Positions 17,662 through 26,898 of a stretch of 64,000 bases of DNA are shown piece after piece. Below the pieces are notes generated by a model that made no database searches, was not told where the DNA came from, and saw nothing but the letters and a program-made list of their open reading frames with translations. The stretch is from CAVRQM01 sp963756975 (lineage in GTDB: Bacteria; Pseudomonadota; Alphaproteobacteria; Acetobacterales; Acetobacteraceae), in contig CAVWPS010000002.1 of NCBI GenBank assembly GCA_963756975.1, positions 682,001-746,000 on the forward strand, written 5' to 3'. Position 1 is the stretch's first letter. The number at the start of each line of letters is the position of its first letter. The translations under genes and the position numbers were made by a program.

Positions 17662-19104
17662 CTAGGGGCCGTTCAGCATCAGCACCTCGGACTTGCCGAA
17701 ATAATGCATCACGGCGAGCGCATATCCGTTGGCCGGCCCGGACACGACGTTTCGCCCGGTCGGCGCGCTGAACCCGTCCACGATGCGGCCGCGCGGCAAC
17801 AGCAGGAACGGCATCGCGGTCGCGGTCGCGTCGTGTCCCGCGCGCCAGTTCGCGTCGCGCGCCGCGACCCGCGCCGGTTCGGACGCGTAGTCGGCCTGCA
17901 ACGCGGGGATGGACTCGGCCAGCGGCACCAGGATCGCCAATCCCAGAAACACCGGCCCCGCGATCGCGGCCCACGAGGGCGGGATTCGCCGCGCCAACCG
18001 GGTGCGGCCCAGCGCGAATGCAAGCACCACCAGCAGCAGCACCGTCAGGCACGCGCGCACGGTCTCATGCCGTTCGCAGCACAGGATGCCGAACTGGTTG
18101 AACGCGCTGGCGAGCGAAACGAACGCGGCGACGGCCAGCGCGACGGCGATGGCGAACAACCGGCGCGCGGACCCCGGCGCGATTCCGCCGGCCCGCAGGC
18201 ACAGCGTCGTCCCGATCAGGAACAGAAGCCGGTCCAGACGCTCCAGCGCTGCGGACGGGATCTCGGACGGCGACGCGGTCGAGGCGATCTCGGCCCCGAA
18301 CCGCCCGGCGGCGGCCAGCAGGCTCGGCCACGGGCGGTGGAAGTAATCCGGCGACGGGACCATCCGCTCGATCCCCTGCGAAACCCGCCCGGTCACCAGC
18401 AGGCCGCCGAGGATGAGGCACGCCGCGAGGGGGATCAGCAGCCACGCGACCCGTCGGACGGCACGCGCCCGCCGCCGCCAGCCCCGTTCCTCCGACGCGG
18501 CGGCCACAAGCAACGCGCCGCATAGCGCCGCCACGAACACGAGGCCGATTTCCGAGCTGCCGGAGGCGATCAGCATCGCGACGACGCAGCCGGTCGCGCC
18601 GCCGGTGGCGAGCCGCCGCGCCTGGGACATCCGCAGCACGACGTAGGTGATGCCGGCCAGTCCGAGCACGTAGGCCCCCGCGCCCATCGGCCAGTAGAAC
18701 GCCTCCGAGACCGGATGCCCGAGCAGGAAAACGGCGAGCACCGACGCGGCGACCAGCCAGGCCGTCAGCGTCCGCACGCCCAGGGCCGCCAATGAGGCGA
18801 TCGGCAGGGTCGACCAGACCAGCAGAAGAAACGGCGTGATGAGTTGCCGCCCGGACGCGGCCACGGCCTGCTGGTAGCCCCACAACACCCCGTCCGAGAC
18901 CGGGCGCGGACTCCAGTCGACCAGGCGTCGCAGGAAGAACACGAGGCCGCCGTCGCGCAGCAGGGCGAAGGTGGCGAACTCGTCCGAGCCCCACGACGCG
19001 GCCGGGATCAGCCCGACATGCAGAGCGACCGCGAGCACCGCGACCCCGGTCGCCGCCACGGTCGCCGCCACGGTCGCGATCTGGCCGGCCACGCGCGCGT
19101 TCAC
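17662..19104 (-). CDS. Polytopic membrane protein of unknown function (DUF6056/GtrII-like)
   Basis: A 480-residue protein with roughly ten or more hydrophobic segments (TVAATVAATGVAVLAVALHV, LVAASVLAVFLLGH, VFVAALCGALLVAAA, LIPLAACLILGGLLV and others) and a C-terminal periplasmic-looking region. An early loop, WGSDEFATFALLRDGG, contains an acidic Asp-Glu site like that of lipid-linked sugar transferases, but no family is certain. The GTG start at 19104 forms a GTGA overlap with the end of DUF1489; the longer in-frame extension into that gene is rejected. It sits in tandem with hpnN, so a role in lipid or glycan modification is possible but unproven. Confidence 0.7.
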   Translation of the reverse strand: MNARVAGQIATVAATVAATGVAVLAVALHVGLIPAASWGSDEFATFALLRDGGLVFFLRRLVDWSPRPVSDGVLWGYQQAVAASGRQLITPFLLLVWSTLPIASLAALGVRTLTAWLVAASVLAVFLLGHPVSEAFYWPMGAGAYVLGLAGITYVVLRMSQARRLATGGATGCVVAMLIASGSSEIGLVFVAALCGALLVAAASEERGWRRRARAVRRVAWLLIPLAACLILGGLLVTGRVSQGIERMVPSPDYFHRPWPSLLAAAGRFGAEIASTASPSEIPSAALERLDRLLFLIGTTLCLRAGGIAPGSARRLFAIAVALAVAAFVSLASAFNQFGILCCERHETVRACLTVLLLVVLAFALGRTRLARRIPPSWAAIAGPVFLGLAILVPLAESIPALQADYASEPARVAARDANWRAGHDATATAMPFLLLPRGRIVDGFSAPTGRNVVSGPANGYALAVMHYFGKSEVLMLNGP

Positions 19105-19505
19105 AGCAGCGCCAGGCGGCGCAGATCGGCCCGCAACGTGTCCGGCAGGCCGTGGCCGGCGGTCGTGTCGTCCGACAGATCCGCGGGCGCGTCGGCCGGC
19201 TCCAGATAGCGCCAGCCCTGGAACGCGCGGACCGCCCGCGCCTCGACCGGGACCAGCGCGCGGTCGAGCATGATGGCCGCGCACTTGCTGCCGTCGTCCC
19301 ACACGCTCGGTTCGAGCGCCAGGACGCGCTGGCGGACCAGCATCACCCCCGCGATGACCCAGTACAGCGATCCGCCGTCGACGACCTCGGCGGCGCGGCG
19401 CGGCATCGAGCGGGTACGGTGGCGGGGAGCCTCGAACTGAGCCTGCCAATCGCGCAGCTCGGCCACGGTTGCGATCCCGACGCAGAGCTTGGCCAGATGG
19501 GTCAC
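19101..19505 (-). CDS. DUF1489 family protein
   Basis: A 134-residue protein of the DUF1489 family, which is largely alphaproteobacterial and uncharacterised. THLAKLCVGIATVAELRDWQ opens the protein, MPRRAAEVVDGGSLYWVIAG is the family core, and FQGWRYLEPADAPADL lies near the end. The start is taken as GTG 19505 because the conserved THLAKLCVG follows at once; the extension to 19586 reads into unrelated sequence. It overlaps the downstream membrane-protein gene by four bases. Confidence 0.82.
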   Translation of the reverse strand: MTHLAKLCVGIATVAELRDWQAQFEAPRHRTRSMPRRAAEVVDGGSLYWVIAGVMLVRQRVLALEPSVWDDGSKCAAIMLDRALVPVEARAVRAFQGWRYLEPADAPADLSDDTTAGHGLPDTLRADLRRLALL

Positions 19506-19603
19506 CGGCGGCCTATCCCCGATTGTGCGCGGACGGGCAAGGGCGGTAACGATCGCGTATGCGCCGCGGATGAGCCGTGGCGGCACCCGAACGGAGACCG
19601 CCG

Positions 19604-20626
19604 ATGATGACCCGCGCGCTCGCGACAGTCCTGCTTGGCTTCACCGCCCTTTCGTCCGCCGCACACGCCCAATCCAGCGGCTCGGCCACGCTCGACGCCG
19701 TCAAGGCGCGCGGCCAGCTCGTCTGCGGCGTCGCCGGCGGCGTGCCCGGCTTCTCGCTGGTCGACAGCCAGGGCAAGATGACCGGCCTCGACGCCGATAG
19801 CTGCCGCGCCATCGCGGCGGCAACGCTCGGCGATGCCGAGAAGGTGAAATACGTCCAGCTCACCACGCAGAACCGCTTCACCGCGCTGCAGGCGGGCGAC
19901 GTCGACGTGCTGATCCGCTCGACGACGTGGACGCTCGGCCGCGAATCGAACCTCGGCACCCTGTTCGCCGGCGTGAACTATTACGACGGCACCGGCTTCC
20001 TGGTGAAAACCAGCCTCGGCGTGAAGTCGGTCAAGGACATGAACGGCGCCACGATCTGCGTGCAGCCGGGCACCAGCACCGAACTCGCGATCGCCGACTA
20101 CTTCCGCGACAACAAGCTCGACTTCAAGCCGGTGCTGATCGAGGACCGCGCCGAGCTGGAGCGGACGTTCACCGCCGGCCAGTGCGACGCCTACTCGACC
20201 GACAGCTCGGCGCTGGCGACGTTCCGCGCGACCCAGCCGAACAAGAACGACTACGTCCTGCTGCCCGAGATCATCAGCAAGGAGCCGCTCGGCTACATGG
20301 TCCGCAAGGGCGACGACAAATGGTTCGACATCGTGCGCTGGACCTACTTCGCCGAGCTGACGGCCGAGGAGGACGGCGTGACCAGCAAGACGGTCGACAA
20401 CGACCTCGCGACATCGACCAAGCCGGACGTTCGCCGCCTGCTCGGGCTCGAGGGCGACCTCGGCAAGTCGATGGGCCTCGATAACAAGTGGGCGTTCAAT
20501 GTGGTCAAGCAGGTCGGCAATTTCGGCGAGATCTGGGACCGCAACATCACCGTCCTCGGCGTGCCGCGCGGGATCAACAATCTCTGGACCCATGGCGGCC
20601 TGCAATACGCGCCGCCGATGCGGTAG
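19604..20626 (+). CDS. aapJ: General L-amino-acid ABC transporter substrate-binding protein
   Basis: A 340-residue periplasmic binding protein of the AapJ/BztA type. A signal peptide ending AAHAQ is followed by LDAVKARGQLVCGVAGGVPGFS, DADSCRAIAAATLGD and TTQNRFTALQAGDVDVLIR, with TSTELAIADYFRDN and ELERTFTAGQCDAYSTD later on. The ATG at 19604 has GGAG seven bases upstream. It heads aapJ-Q-M-P. Two hairpins separate it from aapQ, a usual arrangement where the binding protein is made in excess of the membrane complex. Confidence 0.92.
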   Translation: MMTRALATVLLGFTALSSAAHAQSSGSATLDAVKARGQLVCGVAGGVPGFSLVDSQGKMTGLDADSCRAIAAATLGDAEKVKYVQLTTQNRFTALQAGDVDVLIRSTTWTLGRESNLGTLFAGVNYYDGTGFLVKTSLGVKSVKDMNGATICVQPGTSTELAIADYFRDNKLDFKPVLIEDRAELERTFTAGQCDAYSTDSSALATFRATQPNKNDYVLLPEIISKEPLGYMVRKGDDKWFDIVRWTYFAELTAEEDGVTSKTVDNDLATSTKPDVRRLLGLEGDLGKSMGLDNKWAFNVVKQVGNFGEIWDRNITVLGVPRGINNLWTHGGLQYAPPMR

Positions 20627-20640
20627 TCGCGCCTGTTGAT

Positions 20641-20701
20641 TGCGACGAATTCATGTCGCAAGCTCCGGTCAGTGTTGCGCGGTGTGCGTAGCTGACCGGA
20701 G
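20641..20701 (+). promoter_or_regulatory. Two intercistronic hairpins between aapJ and aapQ
   Basis: The 88-base gap holds two inverted repeats: TGCGAC/GTCGCA (20641-20646 with 20655-20660, 8-base loop) and a perfect 10-bp stem CTCCGGTCAG/CTGACCGGAG (20663-20672 with 20692-20701, 19-base loop). The second ends in the only good Shine-Dalgarno-like GGAG before aapQ (ATG at 20715). These could stabilise the aapJ end of the mRNA, attenuate read-through, or limit aapQ translation. Confidence 0.6.
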
Positions 20702-20714
20702 ATCCCCGTCGGGA

Positions 20715-21872
20715 ATGCATCCTTTTCGCCTGAGCTGGACCGACCCCCGGGTCCGCAACGTGGTCTGGCAGGTGCTGATCCTCGGCACGATCGCGGTCGT
20801 CGTCTGGACGTTGATCGGCAACGTTCGAAACAACCTCGACCGCCGCCATATCGCGACCGGCTTCGGCTTCCTGAGCCAGGCGGCGCATTTCCAGATCGGC
20901 GAGACGCTGCTCGCCTACGACTCCACCACCAGCACGTTCGCCCGCGCGCTGCTGATCGGCATCGTCAACACGCTCAAGGTCGCGGTCGTCGGCATCGTGT
21001 TCGCGACTATCCTCGGCACCCTGATCGGCATCTTCCAGCTCTCGCGCAACGCGCTGCTGGCAAGGGTCTGCGCCGTCTATGTCGAGGTGATGCGCGACAT
21101 CCCGGTGCTGCTGCACCTGCTGATCTGGAAGGCGCTGATCTCCGGCCTGCCCGGCATCCGTCAATCGGTGCAGGTCGGGTCCACGTTCCTGTCCAACCGG
21201 GGCATCGCGTTCCCGGTCATGGCGGAATCGTCCGCGTGGCCCCTGGCGGCCGCCGCGTTCGTCGTCGGCGCGGCCGGCACATGGCTCTGGACGCGCGCCA
21301 TGCGGGCCCGGCGGGAGCGGACCGGCGCCGCGTGGCCGGTCTGGCCGGCCGGCGTATTGCTGATGATCGGCCTGCCGCTGCTGGCATGGGCCGTCTCGGG
21401 CGCCCCGGTCGCGCTCGATCGTCCGGCGATGAAGGGGTTCAACTTCCAGGGCGGCTGGCTGCTGAGCCCCGGCTACGTCGCCGTCACGCTGGGCTTGGTC
21501 CTCTATACGGCGGCCTATATCGCCGAGGTCGTTCGCTCCGGCCTGCTCGCGGTCAGCGGCGGACAGAGCGAGGCGGCGGCCGCGCTCGGTTTGTCGGTGG
21601 GGCAGACGATCCGGCTGATCGTGCTGCCGCAGGCGTTGCGGGTCATCATTCCGCCGATGACCAGCGAATACCTGAACCTGACCAAGAACAGTTCCCTCGC
21701 GGCGGCGGTCGGCTACCCCGACATCGTCAGCATCGCCGGCTCGATCAACACGATCAGCGGCCAGGCGATCGAGACGATCACCATCATCATGGCCGTCTAC
21801 CTCACCATCAGCCTCTCGATCAGTGCGCTGATGAGTTACTACGAGAGCCGCATCCGGCTGGTGGAACGATGA
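20715..21872 (+). CDS. aapQ: General L-amino-acid ABC transporter permease AapQ
   Basis: A 385-residue inner-membrane permease of the AapQ/BztB type. GIVNTLKVAVVGIVFATILG and VEVMRDIPVLLHLLIWK are the N-terminal landmarks; EAAAALGLSVGQTIRLIVLPQ is the EAA loop that contacts the ATPase, followed by VIIPPMTSEYLNLTKNSSL. The characteristic long insert between helices is present. The ATG at 20715 gives the normal MHPFRLSW start. It overlaps aapM by ATGA. Confidence 0.92.
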   Translation: MHPFRLSWTDPRVRNVVWQVLILGTIAVVVWTLIGNVRNNLDRRHIATGFGFLSQAAHFQIGETLLAYDSTTSTFARALLIGIVNTLKVAVVGIVFATILGTLIGIFQLSRNALLARVCAVYVEVMRDIPVLLHLLIWKALISGLPGIRQSVQVGSTFLSNRGIAFPVMAESSAWPLAAAAFVVGAAGTWLWTRAMRARRERTGAAWPVWPAGVLLMIGLPLLAWAVSGAPVALDRPAMKGFNFQGGWLLSPGYVAVTLGLVLYTAAYIAEVVRSGLLAVSGGQSEAAAALGLSVGQTIRLIVLPQALRVIIPPMTSEYLNLTKNSSLAAAVGYPDIVSIAGSINTISGQAIETITIIMAVYLTISLSISALMSYYESRIRLVER

Positions 21873-23020
21873 GCGGCAGCACGTTCCTGCCGGCGGCGGC
21901 CGAACCGGTCCCGGCGCTGGCTGGCACCGTGGCGGAGCCGAAGCCGCCGGGCCGGGCGATCCGGCTGCGCCAGACCCTGTTCGGCGGGCCGGTGTCGGGC
22001 ATCGTCACCGTGCTGCTCGCGCTGCTGCTGCTGCGGGCGCTGTGGGGCATCCTCGATTGGGGGGTGTTCAGCGCCATCTGGTCCGTCCCGGTCTCGGCCA
22101 CCGGCACGCCCGATCCGTCGGTCTGCAAAACGGCGGCCGCCGGGGCGTGCTGGGCGGCGGTCGGCGAGAAATACCGGCTCGTGCTGTTCGGCGTCTATCC
22201 GTACGCGGAACAATGGCGGCCGCTGATCGTCGTCGTCGTATTCGTCGGCCTGTACGTCGCCTCGTCGATGCGGCGGTTCTGGCGGCCGATGCTGGCCGGG
22301 CTGTGGGCCTGTGCCCTGATCGTCGTGTTCGGGCTGATGTGGGGCGGCTTCCTCGGCATGACCTACGTGCCGCAGGACCAGTGGGGCGGTCTGCCGATCA
22401 CGCTTATCCTGGCGACGTTCGGCCTCGCCCTAGCCTTCCCGCTCGCGGTGGTCGTCGCACTCGGCCGCCGGGCGAAATCGCTGCCGGCCGTGCGCATCCT
22501 GTGCGTCGTCTATGTCGAACTGATCCGCGGCGTGCCGCTGATCTCGGTGTTGTTCATGGCGACGCTGCTGTTGCCGCTGTTCCTCCCCGAGGGCCTGTCG
22601 TTCGACAAGCTGTTGTGCGCGCAGGTCGGCATCATCCTGTTCGCCGCCGCGTACCTGGCCGAGGTCGTGCGCGGCGGATTGCAGGCGTTGCCGCGCGGGC
22701 AGGCCGAGGCGGCGGATGCGCTCGGTTTGTCCTACTGGCAAAAGACGCTGCGGATCCAGCTTCCGCAGGCGCTCCGCATCGTCATCCCGCCGCTGGTGAA
22801 CACCGCGCTCGGCCTGTTCAAGGACACCAGCCTGGTCGCGATCGTCGGCATCCTGGACCTCACGCGGTCCGCCGAGGCGGCGATCGCCGACCCGGTCTGG
22901 AGCAGCTTCTCGGCCGAGATCTTCCTGTTCATCGCGGTCATCTACTTCGCGTTCTGCTTCGCGATGTCCCGTTACAGCCACGGGCTCGAACGCAGCCTGT
23001 CCCGCAACCGCAAGCGCTAG
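21869..23020 (+). CDS. aapM: General L-amino-acid ABC transporter permease AapM
   Basis: A 383-residue permease, partner of AapQ. The EAA loop is EAADALGLSYWQKTLRIQLPQ, followed by IVIPPLVNTALGLFKDTSLV; VVYVELIRGVPLISVLFMATL and LAEVVRGGLQALPRG are other family stretches. The start is set by the ATGA overlap with aapQ. The ABC subunit gene begins 8 bases after the stop. Confidence 0.92.
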   Translation: MSGSTFLPAAAEPVPALAGTVAEPKPPGRAIRLRQTLFGGPVSGIVTVLLALLLLRALWGILDWGVFSAIWSVPVSATGTPDPSVCKTAAAGACWAAVGEKYRLVLFGVYPYAEQWRPLIVVVVFVGLYVASSMRRFWRPMLAGLWACALIVVFGLMWGGFLGMTYVPQDQWGGLPITLILATFGLALAFPLAVVVALGRRAKSLPAVRILCVVYVELIRGVPLISVLFMATLLLPLFLPEGLSFDKLLCAQVGIILFAAAYLAEVVRGGLQALPRGQAEAADALGLSYWQKTLRIQLPQALRIVIPPLVNTALGLFKDTSLVAIVGILDLTRSAEAAIADPVWSSFSAEIFLFIAVIYFAFCFAMSRYSHGLERSLSRNRKR

Positions 23021-23028
23021 GAACCACC

Positions 23029-23814
23029 ATGAGCCAGGCCATCGCGATGGATCGTGTGGACGCGGCCGCCGGCACAGTGCCGGCCATCGTCCTCGATCAT
23101 GTCGATAAGTGGTACGGCACGATGCACGTCCTGCGCGACATCAGTCTGTCGATCGCGCAGAAGGAACGCGTCGTCGTGTGCGGTCCCTCGGGCAGCGGCA
23201 AGTCGACCATGATCCGCTGCATCAACCGGCTCGAGGTCCACCAGAAGGGTTCGATCGTCGTCGACGGCACCGAACTCACCAACGACACCCGCGCCCTGGA
23301 CACGATCCGGCGCGAGGTCGGGATGGTGTTCCAGTCGTTCAACTTGTTCCCGCATCTGACGATCCTCGAAAACTGCACGCTGGCGCCGATCTGGGTGCGC
23401 AAGATGCCGAAGCGCGAGGCCGAGGCGCTGGCGATGGAATATCTTGAGCGCGTTCGCATTCCGGAGCAGGCGAGGAAGTATCCCGGCCAGTTGTCGGGCG
23501 GGCAGCAGCAACGGGTCGCGATCGCGCGCGCGCTGTGCATGCGCCCGAAGATCATGCTGTTCGACGAGCCGACTTCGGCGCTCGACCCCGAAATGATCAA
23601 GGAAGTGCTCGACACCATGATCGGGCTGGCCGAGAGCGGCATGACAATGGTTTGCGTCACCCACGAGATGGGCTTCGCCCGGCAGGTCGCCGATCGCGTC
23701 GTATTCATGGACCGGGGCGAAATCGTCGAGCAAGGCGCGCCGCGCGAGATGTTCGAGCACCCGCAAACGGACCGCCTCAAACTATTCCTGAGCCAGATCC
23801 TTCGCGGGCATTAA
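23029..23814 (+). CDS. aapP: General L-amino-acid ABC transporter ATP-binding protein
   Basis: A 261-residue ABC ATPase with Walker A GPSGSGKST, Q-loop VFQSFNLFPHLT, signature LSGGQQQRVAIARAL, Walker B IMLFDEPTSALDPE and switch His in VCVTHEMGFA. It energises AapQM uptake of polar and acidic L-amino acids. Last gene of the operon; it converges on cyoD with 22 bases between stops and no clear hairpin. Confidence 0.95.
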   Translation: MSQAIAMDRVDAAAGTVPAIVLDHVDKWYGTMHVLRDISLSIAQKERVVVCGPSGSGKSTMIRCINRLEVHQKGSIVVDGTELTNDTRALDTIRREVGMVFQSFNLFPHLTILENCTLAPIWVRKMPKREAEALAMEYLERVRIPEQARKYPGQLSGGQQQRVAIARALCMRPKIMLFDEPTSALDPEMIKEVLDTMIGLAESGMTMVCVTHEMGFARQVADRVVFMDRGEIVEQGAPREMFEHPQTDRLKLFLSQILRGH

Positions 23815-23836
23815 GCGAACGCGGTGACGTCAGCGG

Positions 23837-24229
23837 TCAGCGCTGCATCTGCATCGCTTTGTCCATCGAGACCATGTTGTGGTTCAGGTGCTCCATGATG
23901 AACACCGAGCCGCCGACGAACAGGACGACGATCAGCACGCCGAAGGCGAGCGCCATGATGTTGTTGACGTTGTCCGGACCGGACGTGATGTGCAGGAAGA
24001 ACACGAGATGGACGCCGATCTGCGCGATCGCCAGCACGAACAGCGCGATCGGGATGCTCGGGCCCCACACCAGCGACGTGCCGGCGACGGCGAACGAGAC
24101 GACCGTCAGCAGCGTCGCGAGGCCGAGACCGATCAGGTAGCCGAGGATGCCGGAGCCGACATCCTCCCGTCCCTCACCCGGGGCGGAGTCGGTTTCATGG
24201 AGTTCGATCCGCGAGGCGATGTCGCTCAT
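23837..24229 (-). CDS. cyoD: Cytochrome bo3 ubiquinol oxidase subunit IV
   Basis: A 130-residue protein with three membrane helices (ILGYLIGLGLATLLTVVSFA, SIPIALFVLAIAQIGVHLVFF, IMALAFGVLIVVLFVGGSVF) and the subunit-IV wording QIGVHLVFFLHI. It assists assembly of the oxidase. The ATG at 24229 overlaps cyoC by four bases. No cyoE or SURF1 gene follows, since aapP converges here. Confidence 0.9.
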   Translation of the reverse strand: MSDIASRIELHETDSAPGEGREDVGSGILGYLIGLGLATLLTVVSFAVAGTSLVWGPSIPIALFVLAIAQIGVHLVFFLHITSGPDNVNNIMALAFGVLIVVLFVGGSVFIMEHLNHNMVSMDKAMQMQR

Positions 24230-24897
24230 TGGATGGACCCTATCAGGTAGACGACGGTGAACAGCGCGACCCAGACGATGTCGAGCGCGTGCCAGAACAG
24301 GCTGAAGCACAGCACCCGGCGCAGGATGTCCTGCCGGAAGCCCTTGGCCCAGACCTGCGCCATCATCGTCAGCAGCCATAGCAGGCCGATCGTGATGTGC
24401 AGGCCGTGGCAGCCGACGAGCGTGAAGAACGACGACAGGAACGCGCTGCGCGACGGCCCCGCGTTTTGCGCGATCAGGCCGAGAAACTCATGGATTTCGA
24501 GCCCGAGGAACGCGGCACCCAAAACGAACGTGGCCGCCATCGCGCCGTAGAACCACGACGCGCGGTGCGCCTTGGCACCGATGCTGGCCAGGCCGCAGGT
24601 GAAACTCGACAGCAGCAGGCACGCCGTTTCGATCGCGGTGTTCTGGACGTCGAACAGTTGCTTGCCGTCCGGCCCGCCCGCCGTGGCGCTCGACAGCACC
24701 GCGAACGAGGCGAAGAACGCCGAGAACATGATGATGTCGCTCAGCAGGAAGATCCAAAACCCGTAGCCGACGATGATCCGCTTCGACGCGACTTCCTTCC
24801 CCGCGTGCTCCGACAGGGAGTGTCGCTCGGTGTGTTCGCCCTTGTGCCCGATATGGTTGGGATCGGTACCGCGCGTCGCGGTCTGGCTCGCGCTCAT
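24226..24897 (-). CDS. cyoC: Cytochrome bo3 ubiquinol oxidase subunit III
   Basis: A 223-residue subunit III with five membrane helices. GFWIFLLSDIIMFSAFFASF, FVLGAAFLGLEIHEF, TLVGCHGLHITIGLLWLL and FWHALDIVWVALFTVVYL are diagnostic for CyoC. It forms ATGA overlaps with both cyoB and cyoD, showing tight translational coupling. Confidence 0.93.
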   Translation of the reverse strand: MSASQTATRGTDPNHIGHKGEHTERHSLSEHAGKEVASKRIIVGYGFWIFLLSDIIMFSAFFASFAVLSSATAGGPDGKQLFDVQNTAIETACLLLSSFTCGLASIGAKAHRASWFYGAMAATFVLGAAFLGLEIHEFLGLIAQNAGPSRSAFLSSFFTLVGCHGLHITIGLLWLLTMMAQVWAKGFRQDILRRVLCFSLFWHALDIVWVALFTVVYLIGSIQ

Positions 24898-26897
24898 TCG
24901 GCGTGCTGCATCATCGCGACCGCCGCGCGGCGGTGCTGACGATACTCCTGATCGATCCGCCGGACCTCGGCCGCCGGGATCACGTATTCCGACCGGTCAC
25001 GCCACGCGAACACCACGAAGGTCGCGAACGCGCCCAGGATGCCGACCCCGACCATCCACCAGATATGCCAGATCAGCGCGAAGCCCATCACGGTCGCGAA
25101 GAACGCGCAGACGAAGCCGGTCGGCGTGTTGCGCGGCATCTCGATGTCCTCGTATTGCGGCTCCTCCTCCGAGATCGCGGCGTCGCGGGCGCGTTCCTTG
25201 ATGTGCCAGTAGGCGTCCTCGCCCTGGATGTCGGGGAACACGGCGAAGTTGAACGCGGGCGGCGGCGAGGACGTGGCCCACTCCAGCGAACGGCCGTTCC
25301 ACGGGTCGCCGGTCCAGTCCCGCAGCTCCTCGCGGTGCCGGATGCTGACGACGAGCTGTGCCACCATCGCGATGATCCCGGCGAGGATGACGAGCGCACC
25401 GAACGCGGCAACCAGCAGCCACGGATGCCAGCCGGGCACGTCGTAATGCTGCATCCGCCGCGTCATGCCCTCGAGACCCAGGACGTAAAGCGGCCCGAAC
25501 GCCAGCCAGAAGCCGACGAGCCAGCACCAGAACGCGACCTTGCCGAGGCCCTCGTGCAGCCGGAAGCCGAACGCCTTCGGGAACCAGTACATGTAGCCCG
25601 CGAAGGCGCCGAACACGGTGCCGCCGATGATGACGTTGTGGAAGTGCGCCACCAGGAACAGGCTGTTGTGCAGCACGAAGTCGGCCGGGGGCACCGCCAG
25701 CAACACGCCCGTCATGCCGCCGATCACGAACGTCACGATGAACCCGATCGACCACAGCATCGGCGTCGAATAGACGATCTTCCCGCCGTACATCGTGAAC
25801 AGCCAGTTGAAGACCTTAACGCCCGTCGGGACCGCGATGATCATCGTGGTGATGCCGAAGATGGCGTTCACGTCGCCGCCCGAGCCCATCGTGAAGAAAT
25901 GGTGCAGCCAGACCATGAACGCGAGCAGGCAGATCGCCATCGTGGCGACGACCATCGAGCGGTAGCCGAACAGCGGCTTGCGCGAGAACGTCGACACGAC
26001 TTCGGAGAACACGCCGAACGCCGGCAGGATGAGGATGTAGACCTCGGGATGTCCCCACGCCCAGATGAGGTTCATGAACATCATCACGTTCCCCCCACCT
26101 TCGTTCGTGAAGAAGTGGAAGCCGAGGTAACGGTCGAGCAGCAGCATCGCGAACGTGGCCGTCAGGATCGGGAACGCCGCCACGATGAGCAGATTGGACG
26201 CGAGCGACGTCCAGCAGAACATCGGCATCCGCATGTAGGTCATGCCGGGCGCGTGGATCTTCAGGATCGTCGTGACGAGGTTGACACCCGACAGCAGCGT
26301 TCCGACCCCGGATATCTGGAGCGCCCACAGGTAGTAATCCACACCGACGCCGGGCGAGTAGGCCAGCTCCGACAATGGCGGGTACGGCAGCCAGCCGGTC
26401 TTGGCGAACTCGCCGACGACGAGCGAGATGTTGACCAGCAACGCGCCGGTCGCGGTCAGCCAGAAACTCACGAGGTTCAGCGTCGGGAACGCGACATCGC
26501 GCGCGCCGAGCTGCAGCGGGATGACGAAGTTCATCAGCCCGATCATGAACGGCATCGCCATGAAGAAGATCATGAGCGTGCCGTGCGCGGAAAAGATCTG
26601 GTCGTAGTGATCGGGGGGCAGATAGCCCGGCGAATTGTACGCCAGCGCTTGCTGCGACCGCATCAGGATCGCGTCCGAGAAGCCGCGCATCAGCATGACC
26701 AGCGCCAGCAGCGTGTACATCACGCCGATCCGCTTGTGGTCGACGCTCGTGATCCACTCGCGCCACAGATACGGCAGGTGGCCGCGCAGCACGATCCAGC
26801 CGATCACGCTCAGCAACACGAGGCCGACCACGCCCGAGGCGATCATCGGAATGGGCTGATCGAGCGGGATCGCCGCCAGTGTGAGCTTGCCCAACAT
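24894..26897 (-). CDS. cyoB: Cytochrome bo3 ubiquinol oxidase subunit I
   Basis: A 667-residue heme-copper oxidase catalytic subunit. SAHGTLMIFFMAMPFMIG carries a low-spin heme ligand, WGHPEVYILILPAFG has the CuB His and cross-linked Tyr, WLHHFFTMG gives the CuB His pair, and VAHFHNVIIGG the remaining heme ligands. It reduces O2 with quinol electrons and pumps protons. Its start is one base after the cyoA stop. Confidence 0.97.
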   Translation of the reverse strand: MLGKLTLAAIPLDQPIPMIASGVVGLVLLSVIGWIVLRGHLPYLWREWITSVDHKRIGVMYTLLALVMLMRGFSDAILMRSQQALAYNSPGYLPPDHYDQIFSAHGTLMIFFMAMPFMIGLMNFVIPLQLGARDVAFPTLNLVSFWLTATGALLVNISLVVGEFAKTGWLPYPPLSELAYSPGVGVDYYLWALQISGVGTLLSGVNLVTTILKIHAPGMTYMRMPMFCWTSLASNLLIVAAFPILTATFAMLLLDRYLGFHFFTNEGGGNVMMFMNLIWAWGHPEVYILILPAFGVFSEVVSTFSRKPLFGYRSMVVATMAICLLAFMVWLHHFFTMGSGGDVNAIFGITTMIIAVPTGVKVFNWLFTMYGGKIVYSTPMLWSIGFIVTFVIGGMTGVLLAVPPADFVLHNSLFLVAHFHNVIIGGTVFGAFAGYMYWFPKAFGFRLHEGLGKVAFWCWLVGFWLAFGPLYVLGLEGMTRRMQHYDVPGWHPWLLVAAFGALVILAGIIAMVAQLVVSIRHREELRDWTGDPWNGRSLEWATSSPPPAFNFAVFPDIQGEDAYWHIKERARDAAISEEEPQYEDIEMPRNTPTGFVCAFFATVMGFALIWHIWWMVGVGILGAFATFVVFAWRDRSEYVIPAAEVRRIDQEYRQHRRAAVAMMQHAE

Positions 26898-26898
26898 C

